7,487 nt of DNA, taken from contig JAFQGN010000166.1 of NCBI GenBank assembly GCA_017398245.1, positions 1 through 7,487 on the forward strand, read 5' to 3'. Below the pieces are notes generated by a model. It did no database searches and was not told the origin of the DNA. It was given only the letters and a program-made list of their open reading frames with translations. Made by a program: the position numbers and the translations under genes. The stretch's first letter is position 1; each line of letters opens with the position of its first letter. Origin of the DNA: Clostridia bacterium (GTDB taxonomy: Bacteria > Bacillota_A > Clostridia > Christensenellales > Aristaeellaceae). Shown here piece after piece: positions 1-5,934 of this stretch.

Positions 1-1428
1 GATATCGTACTGCGCCCCGCTGCGCGTTTTATCCGCAAAAATATAGGCGTTGCCGGCGTAATGCTCGCCCAGTTCCAGCATCCGCTCCATCACCTCGCGC
101 GAAGCTGCGATCAAAAACAGACTGGATTCGGCTTTTTCCGTGCGAACCTTCAGCTTGCGCAGGGCTTCCCTCGCGCCGGTCTCGATGCTTGCCACCCAGC
201 CGCTGCCGCCGCAGTGCGGGCAATGCTCGCTCACCAGCCTGTGCACGGGCTGATGGAACTTGTGCCGCGTCAGTTCAACAAGCCCGAGGCTCGTGAACCC
301 GCCCAAATTCGTCCTCGCCCTGTCCGCGCCCAGCGCCTCTTCAAACACCCGCAGCACTTCTTTTTCGTGCTCCGGCTTATCCATATCGATAAAATCCACC
401 ACCACGATGCCGCCGATGTCCCTCAGCCGCAATTGCCTTGCGATCTCGGCCGCCGCCTCGCAGTTTGTGGTGAACACCGTCTCCTCCAGATCATTCTTTC
501 CCACAAACGCGCCCGTGTTCACATCGATCACGGTCAGCGCCTCGGTGTAATCGATCACGATGGTGCCGCCGCTTTTGAGCGTCACCTGCCGCTCAAGCGC
601 CTTTTTGACCATGCTGTCGATGTGCTCGTGTTCAAACATCCAGTCGCACTCGCGGTAGAGCCTGATCTTGTCCTGCGCATCCTGTGCAACAATGGCAGCA
701 AAATCCAGCGCCGCTTCGTATGTCTGCCTGTCGTCGAACCAGATCGCTTCCGTCTCGCTCGTCAGCAGATCGCGCACCGCCCGGAATTCCAGCGAGGAAT
801 CCGAAAACAGCAGCGCAGGCGCCTTGCTATGCTCCGCGCGCGCGCAGATCCTCTTCCATACGCTGTCCAGCAGCCCGGCCTCGCGCGCCAGAACCTCCTC
901 CGGCTGGTTTGCCGCCGCCGTGCGCACGATCAGCCCGCTGCCCTGCGGCTTCACTCTTCCGGCGATTTTCGCCAGCCTGTTTCGCTCGGCATTCTCGCCG
1001 ATCTTGCGGGAAACGCCCACATAATCCAGCGTCGGCAGATACACCAGCAGAGACCCTGCGATGGTCACATTGCCGGAAATGCGCGGGCCCTTTGCGCCGG
1101 AGGTCTCCTTCACCACCTGCACAAGCATCTCCTGCCCGCGGCGGATGTTCCCCCCGCGCCTGCGGATCTGCTCCTTCAGGCTGTCGGTCATGTCCCCCCG
1201 GCCCACGGCGATGTCGTCCAGCGAAAGATACCCGTTCTTTTCCAGCCCGATGTTCACAAACGAAGCCTGTATGCCGGGCAAAATATCGCGCACAACTCCC
1301 TTATAAATGTTCCCGTTCAGCTTCTCGGAGCCCGGCCTGTCCACGGCGTATTCCACAAGCACGCCGTCCTCCAGCACCGCCATGCGCTTCTGGCCCAGAA
1401 ATGTTTCGACAAAAACCTCTCTGCGCAT
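1..1428 (-). CDS. rng: Ribonuclease E/G family endoribonuclease (C-terminus cut off by window edge)
   Basis: This is the first 476 codons of an RNase E/G-type enzyme, a cytoplasmic endonuclease that cuts single-stranded A/U-rich RNA in mRNA decay and rRNA maturation. An N-terminal S1 RNA-binding fold covers about residues 36-118 (around NIYKGVVRDILPGIQASFVNIG). The catalytic centre shows IDVNTG with Asp302 and VVVDFIDM with Asp345, which align with E. coli RNase E Asp303 and Asp346. The zinc-link motif CPHC is at Cys403-Cys406. The frame stays open to base 1, so only a short C-terminal piece of a roughly 480-520 aa protein is missing. The ATG at 1428 has GGAG nine bases upstream (1438-1441), inside the 3' end of the previous gene, whose stop is 3 bases away, so translation is probably coupled. 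The stretch after the active site (RHKFHQ, residues 389-394) departs from the more usual TRKR-type sequence. Family assignment is secure; rng versus rne naming is by convention. Confidence 0.95.
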   Translation of the reverse strand, partial: MRREVFVETFLGQKRMAVLEDGVLVEYAVDRPGSEKLNGNIYKGVVRDILPGIQASFVNIGLEKNGYLSLDDIAVGRGDMTDSLKEQIRRRGGNIRRGQEMLVQVVKETSGAKGPRISGNVTIAGSLLVYLPTLDYVGVSRKIGENAERNRLAKIAGRVKPQGSGLIVRTAAANQPEEVLAREAGLLDSVWKRICARAEHSKAPALLFSDSSLEFRAVRDLLTSETEAIWFDDRQTYEAALDFAAIVAQDAQDKIRLYRECDWMFEHEHIDSMVKKALERQVTLKSGGTIVIDYTEALTVIDVNTGAFVGKNDLEETVFTTNCEAAAEIARQLRLRDIGGIVVVDFIDMDKPEHEKEVLRVFEEALGADRARTNLGGFTSLGLVELTRHKFHQPVHRLVSEHCPHCGGSGWVASIETGAREALRKLKVRTEKAESSLFLIAASREVMERMLELGEHYAGNAYIFADKTRSGAQYDI

Positions 1429-1431
1429 CCC

Positions 1432-2109
1432 TTACAGCTCCATCAGGGGCTTCATTTCGCCCTTGTCGTTCTGCCCCAGCAGGCTCAGCCTGTGCACGCG
1501 GATCTCCGGCTCTTCCACGCCGGCCATTTTGGCCAGCTCGCGCACCAGCAGATCGGGCTTGAGCGTCGCGCGCTCGGTCAGGTTCAGCCTTGCATAGAAT
1601 ATGTTCCCCTCGCGCAGATCGGGCTTCAGGATATGCGTCATCTCGCGGATATCCGCTTCCTTTTCGCCGGTCTTGGTCTTGCGCATGGCGATCACATGCT
1701 CTTTTGCCATATATTCGTCGATCTGTTCCACGATCTTCGCGCCGTCCGCTCCTTCCACGGCAATCATATAATCCGCTGCGGTGAGCAGGGCCATCGGCGC
1801 GCTCTTTCTGTCGTCCAGAACGCGCGCGGCCAGCACTGGCAGATCCGGCGGCAGCGCGGCAGCCATCTGCTCAGCGGCCTCCTGCGCGCTCACATCCTTC
1901 GCCATGCGGATCTCCAGCACTTCGTATTCGCTCGTCCAGCCCATCGCCATTGCGGAGCCAAAGCTCATCAGCGGGTGCGGGTTGAACCCCTGCGACCAGG
2001 CGATCGGCAGCTCCGTCCTGTTCAGCGCGCGCTGCATAAAGCGCTGCAGATCAAGGTGCGAAACATAGCGCAGCCTCTCCGTTTTTCCGAATTTCAGCCA
2101 TATCTTCAT
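1432..2109 (-). CDS. TIGR03936 (DUF2344) radical SAM-associated protein
   Basis: A 225-residue cytoplasmic protein of the TIGR03936/DUF2344 family. In other genomes this family is either a separate gene directly after a TIGR03960 radical SAM protein or fused to its C-terminus. The recognisable signature is at residues 14-50: RYVSHLDLQRFMQRALNR, then LPIAWSQGFNPHP and SFGSAM. There are no transmembrane segments, signal peptide or cysteine clusters. The ATG at 2109 overlaps the stop of the upstream gene as ATGA, and AAGGAG at 2120-2125 lies 10 bases before it. The stop at 1432 is 3 bases from rng. The genetic linkage strongly suggests that it works with the radical SAM protein; the reaction and substrate are unknown. 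An RNA-related role is only inferred from co-transcription with RNase E/G. Confidence 0.93.
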   Translation of the reverse strand: MKIWLKFGKTERLRYVSHLDLQRFMQRALNRTELPIAWSQGFNPHPLMSFGSAMAMGWTSEYEVLEIRMAKDVSAQEAAEQMAAALPPDLPVLAARVLDDRKSAPMALLTAADYMIAVEGADGAKIVEQIDEYMAKEHVIAMRKTKTGEKEADIREMTHILKPDLREGNIFYARLNLTERATLKPDLLVRELAKMAGVEEPEIRVHRLSLLGQNDKGEMKPLMEL

Positions 2110-3950
2110 TTTTCACAGGCTCCTTCATATCGCTTCATGCCGCATCCGGTGCATCCCTGACGGCAGTCGCGGGTCGTTTCGGCGCGCTGCGCCTTTTCCC
2201 ATTCCGAAATGAGATAGCGCTTTTCCACGCCGCAGTCCAGCATATCCCACGCGTTCACTTCGTCGATACTGCGTTCGCGCAGTGCATAGAAATCCGGATC
2301 CACGCCCGCCTTTTCGAACGCTTCCATCCACTTGTCCATCTTGAAATGCTCGCTCCAGCTGTCAAACCGGCAGCCGCTGCGCCATGCGATCTCCAGCGCG
2401 TCAGCCAGCTTCCTGTCGCCGCGGGCGAGGACCGCCTCGATATAGCTCACGTCCGGCGCATGATACTTGAAATCCACGCCCTTGATGGCTGCCAGCTTTT
2501 CCTTGAGCCTCTGCTGCCTGCGGATGACGGTCTCAGCGTCCAGCTGACCGCTCCACTGGAACGGCGTGAACGGCTTGGGGATGAACACCGAAGCGCTCAC
2601 CGTGATGCGCAGGCCCGGCGCCCTCTTGTTCTTGGGCACCTGGAAGTACCTCGCGCGCACCTTTGCGGCCAGATCGGCAATGCCGTCCACATCCTCGTCC
2701 GTTTCGGTCGGAAGCCCAATCATGAAATACAGCTTCACCGCGCTCCAGCCCTCGTCGAACGCATCGCCCACCGAGCGCATCAGGTCTTCCTCCGTCACGC
2801 CCTTGTTGATCACGTCGCGCAGCCTTTGCGTGCCGGCTTCGGGCGCAAGGGTCAGCGCGGTCTTTTTCACCTTCTGCGTCTCGGCAAGGGTGTCCTTCAG
2901 ATACGAGTCGATGCGCAGCGAGGGCAGCGAAATGCGCACCCTCTTTTCCTGATACTTGCGCACCATCTCCTTCGCCAGCTCCGGAAGGCACGAATAATCG
3001 CCGCTCGAAAGACTCATCAGCGAAATCTCGTCATAACCCGTCGCCTTGACCAGCTTATCGGCAATTTCCAGCAGCCTGTCCATGCTCCTCTCGCGCACGG
3101 GCCTGTACAGCATGCCCGCCTGACAGAAGCGGCAGCCCCTCGTGCATCCGCGGAAGATCTCCAGCATGATGCGGTCGTGCACCACTTCGCCATAGGGGAC
3201 GATCAGCTTTTCCGGGTAATCCGCGGCGGTCAGATCGTTCACCAGCGCCTTGTACACCAGCTCCTTCGCGCCGGAGCCCTCCTTGGGCGTATAACTCCTG
3301 ATCGTGCCGTCCTCGTTATATTCCACATCGTAGAGACTGGGCACATACACGCCCTGCACCTGCGTCACGCGCCTGAGGAACTCTTCCCTCGGCGCGCCTT
3401 CTTTTTTCCACTGCGCGTAGATGTCCAGATACTCGTGCGTGCTCCTCTCGCCGTCGCCGATGATAAAGAAATCAAAAAACGGCGCAAGCGGCTCCGGGTT
3501 GAACGCGCAGGAGCCGCCCGCCACGATGAACGGGCCGTCCTTGCGGTCCTCCGCCCTCAGCGGGATTCCCGCCAGGTCCAGCGCGGAGAGGATATTCGTG
3601 TAGCTCATCTCGTACTGCAGCGTGATGCCTACGATGTCAAATTCCTTCACCGGCGTGCGGCTTTCCATGGAAAACAGCGGCACATTTTCCTTGCGCATAA
3701 GGTCTTCCATGTCCACCCACGGCGAGAACACGCGCTCGCACCAGGCGTCCTTCCTGTCATTGATGGTATGATACAGAATCTTCATGCCCAAATTGGACAT
3801 GCCTACTTCGTACGTATCCGGGAACAGGAACGCATAGCGGATATCGACGTCCTCCGCATTTTTCATAATGCTGCCGAACTCGCCGCCCATATATCTCGAG
3901 GGCTTCTCCACGTGTTTCAAAAGCGCGTCCACTCTCTGCGTCATTTCCAA
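2106..3950 (-). CDS. TIGR03960 B12-binding-type radical SAM protein
   Basis: A 614-residue radical SAM enzyme expected to reduce S-adenosylmethionine to a 5'-deoxyadenosyl radical. An N-terminal Rossmann-like region of the cobalamin-binding type covers about residues 35-168 (FPDTYEVGMSNLG to IIGDGE). It lacks an obvious DxHxxG cobalamin-ligand motif, so actual B12 binding is doubtful. The radical SAM core begins near residue 255; its 4Fe-4S motif is CTRGCRFC, Cys269, Cys273 and Cys276 (CX3CX2C). The last 20 residues carry another CX3CX2C (Cys596, Cys600, Cys603), a candidate second cluster. The start is probably TTG at 3950: GGGAG at 3960-3964 is 9 bases away, against 15 for the in-frame ATG at 3944, and an in-frame TGA lies just upstream at 3957-3959. 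The TGA at its end overlaps the next ATG. It heads a three-gene unit with DUF2344 and rng. Family identity is secure; substrate unknown. Confidence 0.95.
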   Translation of the reverse strand: MEMTQRVDALLKHVEKPSRYMGGEFGSIMKNAEDVDIRYAFLFPDTYEVGMSNLGMKILYHTINDRKDAWCERVFSPWVDMEDLMRKENVPLFSMESRTPVKEFDIVGITLQYEMSYTNILSALDLAGIPLRAEDRKDGPFIVAGGSCAFNPEPLAPFFDFFIIGDGERSTHEYLDIYAQWKKEGAPREEFLRRVTQVQGVYVPSLYDVEYNEDGTIRSYTPKEGSGAKELVYKALVNDLTAADYPEKLIVPYGEVVHDRIMLEIFRGCTRGCRFCQAGMLYRPVRERSMDRLLEIADKLVKATGYDEISLMSLSSGDYSCLPELAKEMVRKYQEKRVRISLPSLRIDSYLKDTLAETQKVKKTALTLAPEAGTQRLRDVINKGVTEEDLMRSVGDAFDEGWSAVKLYFMIGLPTETDEDVDGIADLAAKVRARYFQVPKNKRAPGLRITVSASVFIPKPFTPFQWSGQLDAETVIRRQQRLKEKLAAIKGVDFKYHAPDVSYIEAVLARGDRKLADALEIAWRSGCRFDSWSEHFKMDKWMEAFEKAGVDPDFYALRERSIDEVNAWDMLDCGVEKRYLISEWEKAQRAETTRDCRQGCTGCGMKRYEGACEK

Positions 3951-3959
3951 GCCAATTCA

Positions 3960-3964
3960 CTCCC
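3960..3964 (-). promoter_or_regulatory. Ribosome binding site favouring a TTG start for the radical SAM gene
   Basis: GGGAG on the minus strand lies 9 bases before TTG (3950-3948) and 15 before the in-frame ATG (3944-3942). Spacing favours TTG, which would add two residues. An unusual start codon may hold down translation of the operon. Confidence 0.55.
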
Positions 3965-3978
3965 AATATCATCGTCTG

Positions 3979-4014
3979 CCCAAAGCCGCTTCCTATTAAA
4001 CGAGCCGCTTTGGG
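3979..4014 (-). repeat. Inverted repeat just upstream of the radical SAM ribosome binding site
   Basis: CCCAAAGC at 3979-3986 pairs perfectly with GCTTTGGG at 4007-4014. After one mismatch, GCT (3988-3990) pairs with AGC (4003-4005), giving an 11-bp stem with one mismatch and an AT-rich loop. No T-run follows on either strand, so it is not a terminator. In the mRNA it would sit about 15 bases before the GGGAG site and could influence ribosome access or stabilise the 5' end. Confidence 0.5.
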
Positions 4015-4039
4015 GTATCGCCTATCTTATCCAGTATAC

Positions 4040-4113
4040 TTTACCACCGCGCGCGCATTTGTGCAATGCATGTCCCGTTAAACGCGGTGAAACCTTTCGC
4101 TCTTTCTGGTAAA
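4040..4113 (-). repeat. Nested inverted repeats in the leader (candidate folded RNA domain)
   Basis: Three complementary pairs are nested: TTTACCA (4040-4046) with TGGTAAA (4107-4113), CACCGCG (4045-4051) with CGCGGTG (4083-4089), and GCATT (4055-4059) with AATGC (4065-4069) around a 5-base loop. The first two overlap by only two bases, so they can largely coexist. Together they could make a domain with an A/G-rich side loop. The function is unknown. Confidence 0.4.
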
Positions 4114-4142
4114 CAACCCGCCTCATTTCCGCCAAAACAAAC

Positions 4143-4189
4143 AACTCCGCGCGCTCCGTTCGGCAATCGCCAAAGAAACACGCGGAGTT
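4143..4189 (-). repeat. Perfect 9-bp inverted repeat, terminator- or attenuator-like on the minus strand
   Basis: AACTCCGCG at 4143-4151 and CGCGGAGTT at 4181-4189 are perfect complements separated by 29 bases. On the minus strand the stem is followed by TTGTTTGTTTT, a broken T-run. The loop contains a second CGGAG that could pair with the same CTCCG, offering an alternative fold. The position, about 85 nt after the predicted transcription start, would suit an attenuator or the end of a short RNA of about 140 nt. The long loop and interrupted T-run make ordinary intrinsic termination uncertain. Confidence 0.4.
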
Positions 4190-4260
4190 ATGGAATTGTC
4201 CCGACCGCATCATGCCGCTTATTGTAGCGTTCGCGCCTTCAGCCTACGTCCGAAACGAAA

Positions 4261-4283
4261 ATCAGGCATGATTCCAACCTGAT
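4261..4283. promoter_or_regulatory. Dyad overlapping the -10 box and start site (candidate operator)
   Basis: ATCAGG (4261-4266) and CCTGAT (4278-4283) form a perfect dyad with an 11-base spacer, 23 bases overall. It overlaps the last bases of the -10 box and the predicted start site, where a bound repressor would block RNA polymerase. Short half-sites make chance occurrence possible. Confidence 0.3.
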
Positions 4284-4310
4284 ATTACCACAAAACACAG
4301 CTTTCAGCAA
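4282..4310 (-). promoter_or_regulatory. Sigma-A-type promoter for the radical SAM-rng operon
   Basis: On the minus strand, TTGCTG (4310-4305) is followed by exactly 17 bases and TAATAT (4287-4282). TGG directly precedes the -10 box, giving the TGn extended -10 element. It lies downstream of the sigF terminator and faces the radical SAM gene, so it is the best promoter in the gap. Transcription would begin near 4275. Confidence 0.6.
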
Positions 4311-4422
4311 GTGCATGCCACACAAAGTACCACGCCGCCCCCGCTTCGCAAGACGCCTGCCGATCCACCAAATATACTTTTGCTCCGCAAGCCTCAGCAG
4401 CCCGTTTCCCCTTCCGCCACGC

Positions 4423-4449
4423 AAAAAGACAGGCTTTCGCCTGTCTTTT
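4423..4449 (-). terminator. Rho-independent terminator of the spoIIA operon
   Basis: On the minus strand the sequence AAAAGACAGGC, loop GAAA, GCCTGTCTTTTT gives a perfect 11-bp stem (4424-4434 with 4439-4449), a stable GNRA tetraloop and a T-run. It begins about 12 bases after the sigF stop codon. Confidence 0.93.
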
Positions 4450-4459
4450 CCCGGGAAAA
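4446..4459. repeat. 14-base perfect palindrome, copy 1 (after sigF)
   Basis: TTTTCCCGGGAAAA sits between the sigF stop and the terminator and shares its last four bases with the terminator stem. The identical palindrome, with the same flanking base on each side (16 bases in all), occurs again at 5437-5450 before sigF. Confidence 0.85.
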
Positions 4460-4460
4460 C

Positions 4461-5150
4461 CTATCCCCCGCCGGAAGCCTCCCGCATCTGCCGCAGAAGC
4501 TTCTTCTCCCGCCGGCACACCTGCACCTGCGTCATGCCGAGAATCTCGCCCGTCTCCGTCTGCGTCTTTCCCGCCCTGTACCGCAGCTCGATCAGCCGCC
4601 TGTCCTGCTCCTCCAGCGCGCCCAGCAGCTGCCTCAGCACGATCCCCTCCTCGATCCCCGCCACCTCGCCTCCGGGGATCAGCTCGCCGTTCGTCACATT
4701 TTCCATTCCCGGCGCGGGCGCGTCCAGCGAGATCAGCGGCCGCCGCGCCCCGTAAGAAAGCGCGATCTCCTCTTTCGTCAGTCCTGTTTTTTCGGAAATC
4801 TGCGCAAATGTCGGCGCGCTGCCCGTCTGCGCGGTCAGCTCCTCCTCGCATTTTGCAATCAGCGCCGCCTTTTCGCGAATGGAACGCGCCACATGCACCT
4901 GCCCTCCGTCGCGCAGGAGCCTGCGCATCTCGCCCATGATCACCGGCACCGCATACGTCGAAAACGCCGTGCCGAACCCCGGCTCGTACCTGCGCACCGC
5001 CTTCATCAGCCCGATGCACCCGCTCTGAAACAAATCCTCGTATTCCGCCTCCGCGCGGCTGAACCGCTTTGCGATATGCGCCACCAGAGGCAGGTTTTCC
5101 ACCACGGCCTCGGCAAACGCCTCTTCGTCTCCCTCCCACGCCCGCAGCAC
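4461..5150 (-). CDS. sigF: RNA polymerase sporulation sigma factor SigF (start uncertain)
   Basis: The forespore-specific sigma factor of the sigma-70 family, third gene of the spoIIA operon. From a GTG at 5150 it has 229 residues (B. subtilis SigF has 255). Region 2 covers about residues 16-83, with DLFQSGCIGLMKAV and FSTYAVPVIMGEMRR. Region 3 starts at VHVARSIREK (85). Region 4 has the helix-turn-helix near 197-219, GEILGMTQVQVCRREKK. The usual SQVQVSRLEKK is changed to Cys at the conserved Ser and Arg at the Leu. The frame contains no ATG between spoIIAB and the core. In-frame candidates are this GTG and a TTG at 5402 (313 aa); neither has a well-placed ribosome site. The longer version would add 84 Gly/Cys-rich residues whose third codon positions are only about 58% G+C, against about 85% in the core, so I prefer the short form. 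SigF rather than SigG is called from the spoIIAA-spoIIAB context. Identity is strong, the N-terminus is weak. Confidence 0.88.
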   Translation of the reverse strand: MLRAWEGDEEAFAEAVVENLPLVAHIAKRFSRAEAEYEDLFQSGCIGLMKAVRRYEPGFGTAFSTYAVPVIMGEMRRLLRDGGQVHVARSIREKAALIAKCEEELTAQTGSAPTFAQISEKTGLTKEEIALSYGARRPLISLDAPAPGMENVTNGELIPGGEVAGIEEGIVLRQLLGALEEQDRRLIELRYRAGKTQTETGEILGMTQVQVCRREKKLLRQMREASGGG

Positions 5151-5476
5151 GGCGTCGCGCCGCCCGTCTCCCGCGCTCCGTCGTTCTTCCTGCGCGCCGT
5201 CTGCGCCGCATTCCGCTCCGCCAAAGCCCCCGGGCGGATCACCCGCAACGCCCGCCGTCTCACAAGAACTCTGCCCTGCACAGCCGCGTCCCCATCCAAT
5301 CCGGTAGCCACCATCCGCTAAAGCGCCGCATTCGTCTCCCTTGAGCGCATCGCGCCTGCAGGAAACGTCTTTTGCGTCCGGTGCTCGGTATTCTCTATCC
5401 AATGCGCCGCCCGCGCTCCCCGTCTTGTCTGCCGCCTTTTCCCGGGAAAACTCTCCGCTTTCGTATTTCCCCTCCC
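5151..5476 (-). other. Unusually long spoIIAB-sigF spacer, or uncharacterised sigF N-terminal extension
   Basis: These genes are normally separated by about ten bases; here 326 bases lie between the spoIIAB stop and the first plausible in-core sigF start. A strong GGGAGGGG follows the spoIIAB stop at once (5476-5469), but no ATG, GTG or TTG follows at working distance. The stretch also holds the second palindrome copy (5437-5450) and a duplicated 11-mer, GAATGCGGCGC (5323-5333 and 5203-5213). The sigF frame is open throughout. However, from 5314 to 5165 a different frame (ATG at 5314) has the coding-like G+C pattern, about 72/58/78% at codon positions 1/2/3 by hand count. That frame would need a single -1 shift or a one-base correction near 5160 to join the sigF core. 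Confidence 0.5.
5437..5450. repeat. 14-base perfect palindrome, copy 2 (before sigF)
   Basis: TTTTCCCGGGAAAA in the spoIIAB-sigF spacer is identical to the copy at 4446-4459, including one extra matching base on each side. Here it has no terminator next to it. Confidence 0.85.
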
Positions 5477-5926
5477 TCAGCGTGCAGCGGCTCCGACCGC
5501 CCCCGCGCCGAGCCGCCTGCGCATGCGCACCGTCGTGCCCTCTCCCGGCGCGCTGATCACTTCCACGCTGTCCATAAAGCTCTCCATCACCAAAAATCCC
5601 ATACCCGCGCGCTCGTCTCCATCGCCGGAAAAAAACGGCCTGCGCGCCATTTCGACGTCCTCGATCCCGCACCCGTTGTCCGTGATCTCGATCTCCACCT
5701 CGCCTGCCTCGCCCAGCAGCGCGCGCACGCGCACCATGCCCTTTTTCTCTTTGTACCCATGCACAATGGCGTTCGTCACGGCCTCCGAAACCGCCGTTTT
5801 GATGTCGCCCATCTCCTCCAGCGTCGGGTCCTCCGGCACAAGAAACGCCGAGACCGCCATGCGCGCAAAGCCCACGTTTTCCGCTATGGACAAAAAGTCC
5901 GCCTTCATTTCGTTGCGGATCCTCAT
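5477..5926 (-). CDS. spoIIAB: Anti-sigma-F factor and serine kinase SpoIIAB
   Basis: A 149-residue GHKL-fold protein (B. subtilis SpoIIAB has 146). It binds SigF to keep it inactive and, with ATP, phosphorylates SpoIIAA. The ATP-binding motifs are complete: N-box SEAVTNAIVHGY at residues 47-58 with Glu48 and Asn52, G1 box DNGCGI at 83-88, G2 region GMGFLVME at 108-115, and GTT at 130-132. The start is the ATG at 5926, preceded by AGGAGG at 5935-5940 with 8 bases between. An upstream in-frame ATG would give 168 residues but would overlap spoIIAA and lacks support, whereas NEM at residues 5-7 matches the start of known SpoIIAB. The gene follows the spoIIAA stop by 13 bases. The C-terminal tail (LGAGAVGAAAR) is Gly/Ala-rich and not conserved. 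Confidence 0.97.
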   Translation of the reverse strand: MRIRNEMKADFLSIAENVGFARMAVSAFLVPEDPTLEEMGDIKTAVSEAVTNAIVHGYKEKKGMVRVRALLGEAGEVEIEITDNGCGIEDVEMARRPFFSGDGDERAGMGFLVMESFMDSVEVISAPGEGTTVRMRRRLGAGAVGAAAR

Positions 5927-5934
5927 CCTCTTCA

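Larger units (their letters stand above)
3951..4281 (-). other. Untranslated leader of the radical SAM-rng operon, with several inverted repeats
   Basis: If transcription starts a few bases after the -10 box at 4282-4287, the mRNA carries about 325 nt before the TTG at 3950. Reading 5' to 3' on the minus strand, this holds a 9-bp stem with terminator-like features (4143-4189), a nested stem domain (4040-4113) and a hairpin (3979-4014) just before the ribosome binding site. No recognised riboswitch consensus was seen: the cobalamin box, T-box and c-di-GMP patterns were looked for by eye. Two short open frames here are not convincing genes. Whether this is one leader or a small RNA followed by a second promoter cannot be settled from sequence alone. 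Confidence 0.4.

Noticed and set aside
61..2160. 699-codon open frame on the plus strand
   Set aside because: It is antisense to rng and the DUF2344 gene, both with clear family motifs. The product is rich in His, Arg, Gln and Leu with no recognisable domain, as expected opposite GC-rich coding DNA.
3450..3850. True cobalamin-binding site in the radical SAM N-terminal domain
   Set aside because: The fold type is consistent, but I see no DxHxxG histidine ligand, so B12 dependence is not claimed.
4033..4038. TATACT on the minus strand as a second promoter for the radical SAM gene
   Set aside because: The nearest -35-like TTGCAC is 22 bases away and there is no extended -10, so it is much weaker than the promoter at 4282-4310.
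2346..4112. 588-codon open frame on the plus strand
   Set aside because: Antisense to the radical SAM gene, same low-complexity composition, no ribosome site and no domain.
4022..4213. 63-codon minus-strand frame in the leader (begins MMRSGQFHNS)
   Set aside because: No ribosome site, third-position G+C unlike neighbouring genes, and it runs through the inverted repeats. It could be a small protein but nothing supports it.
4219..4269. 16-codon minus-strand frame (MPDFRFGRRLKARTLQ) just after the predicted start site
   Set aside because: It would have only about six untranslated bases and no ribosome site. A leader peptide is possible but unsupported.
4311..5321. 336-codon open frame on the plus strand, opposite sigF
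   Set aside because: Crosses the sigF terminator and lies antisense to the sigma core; Pro/Arg/Leu-rich with no motif.
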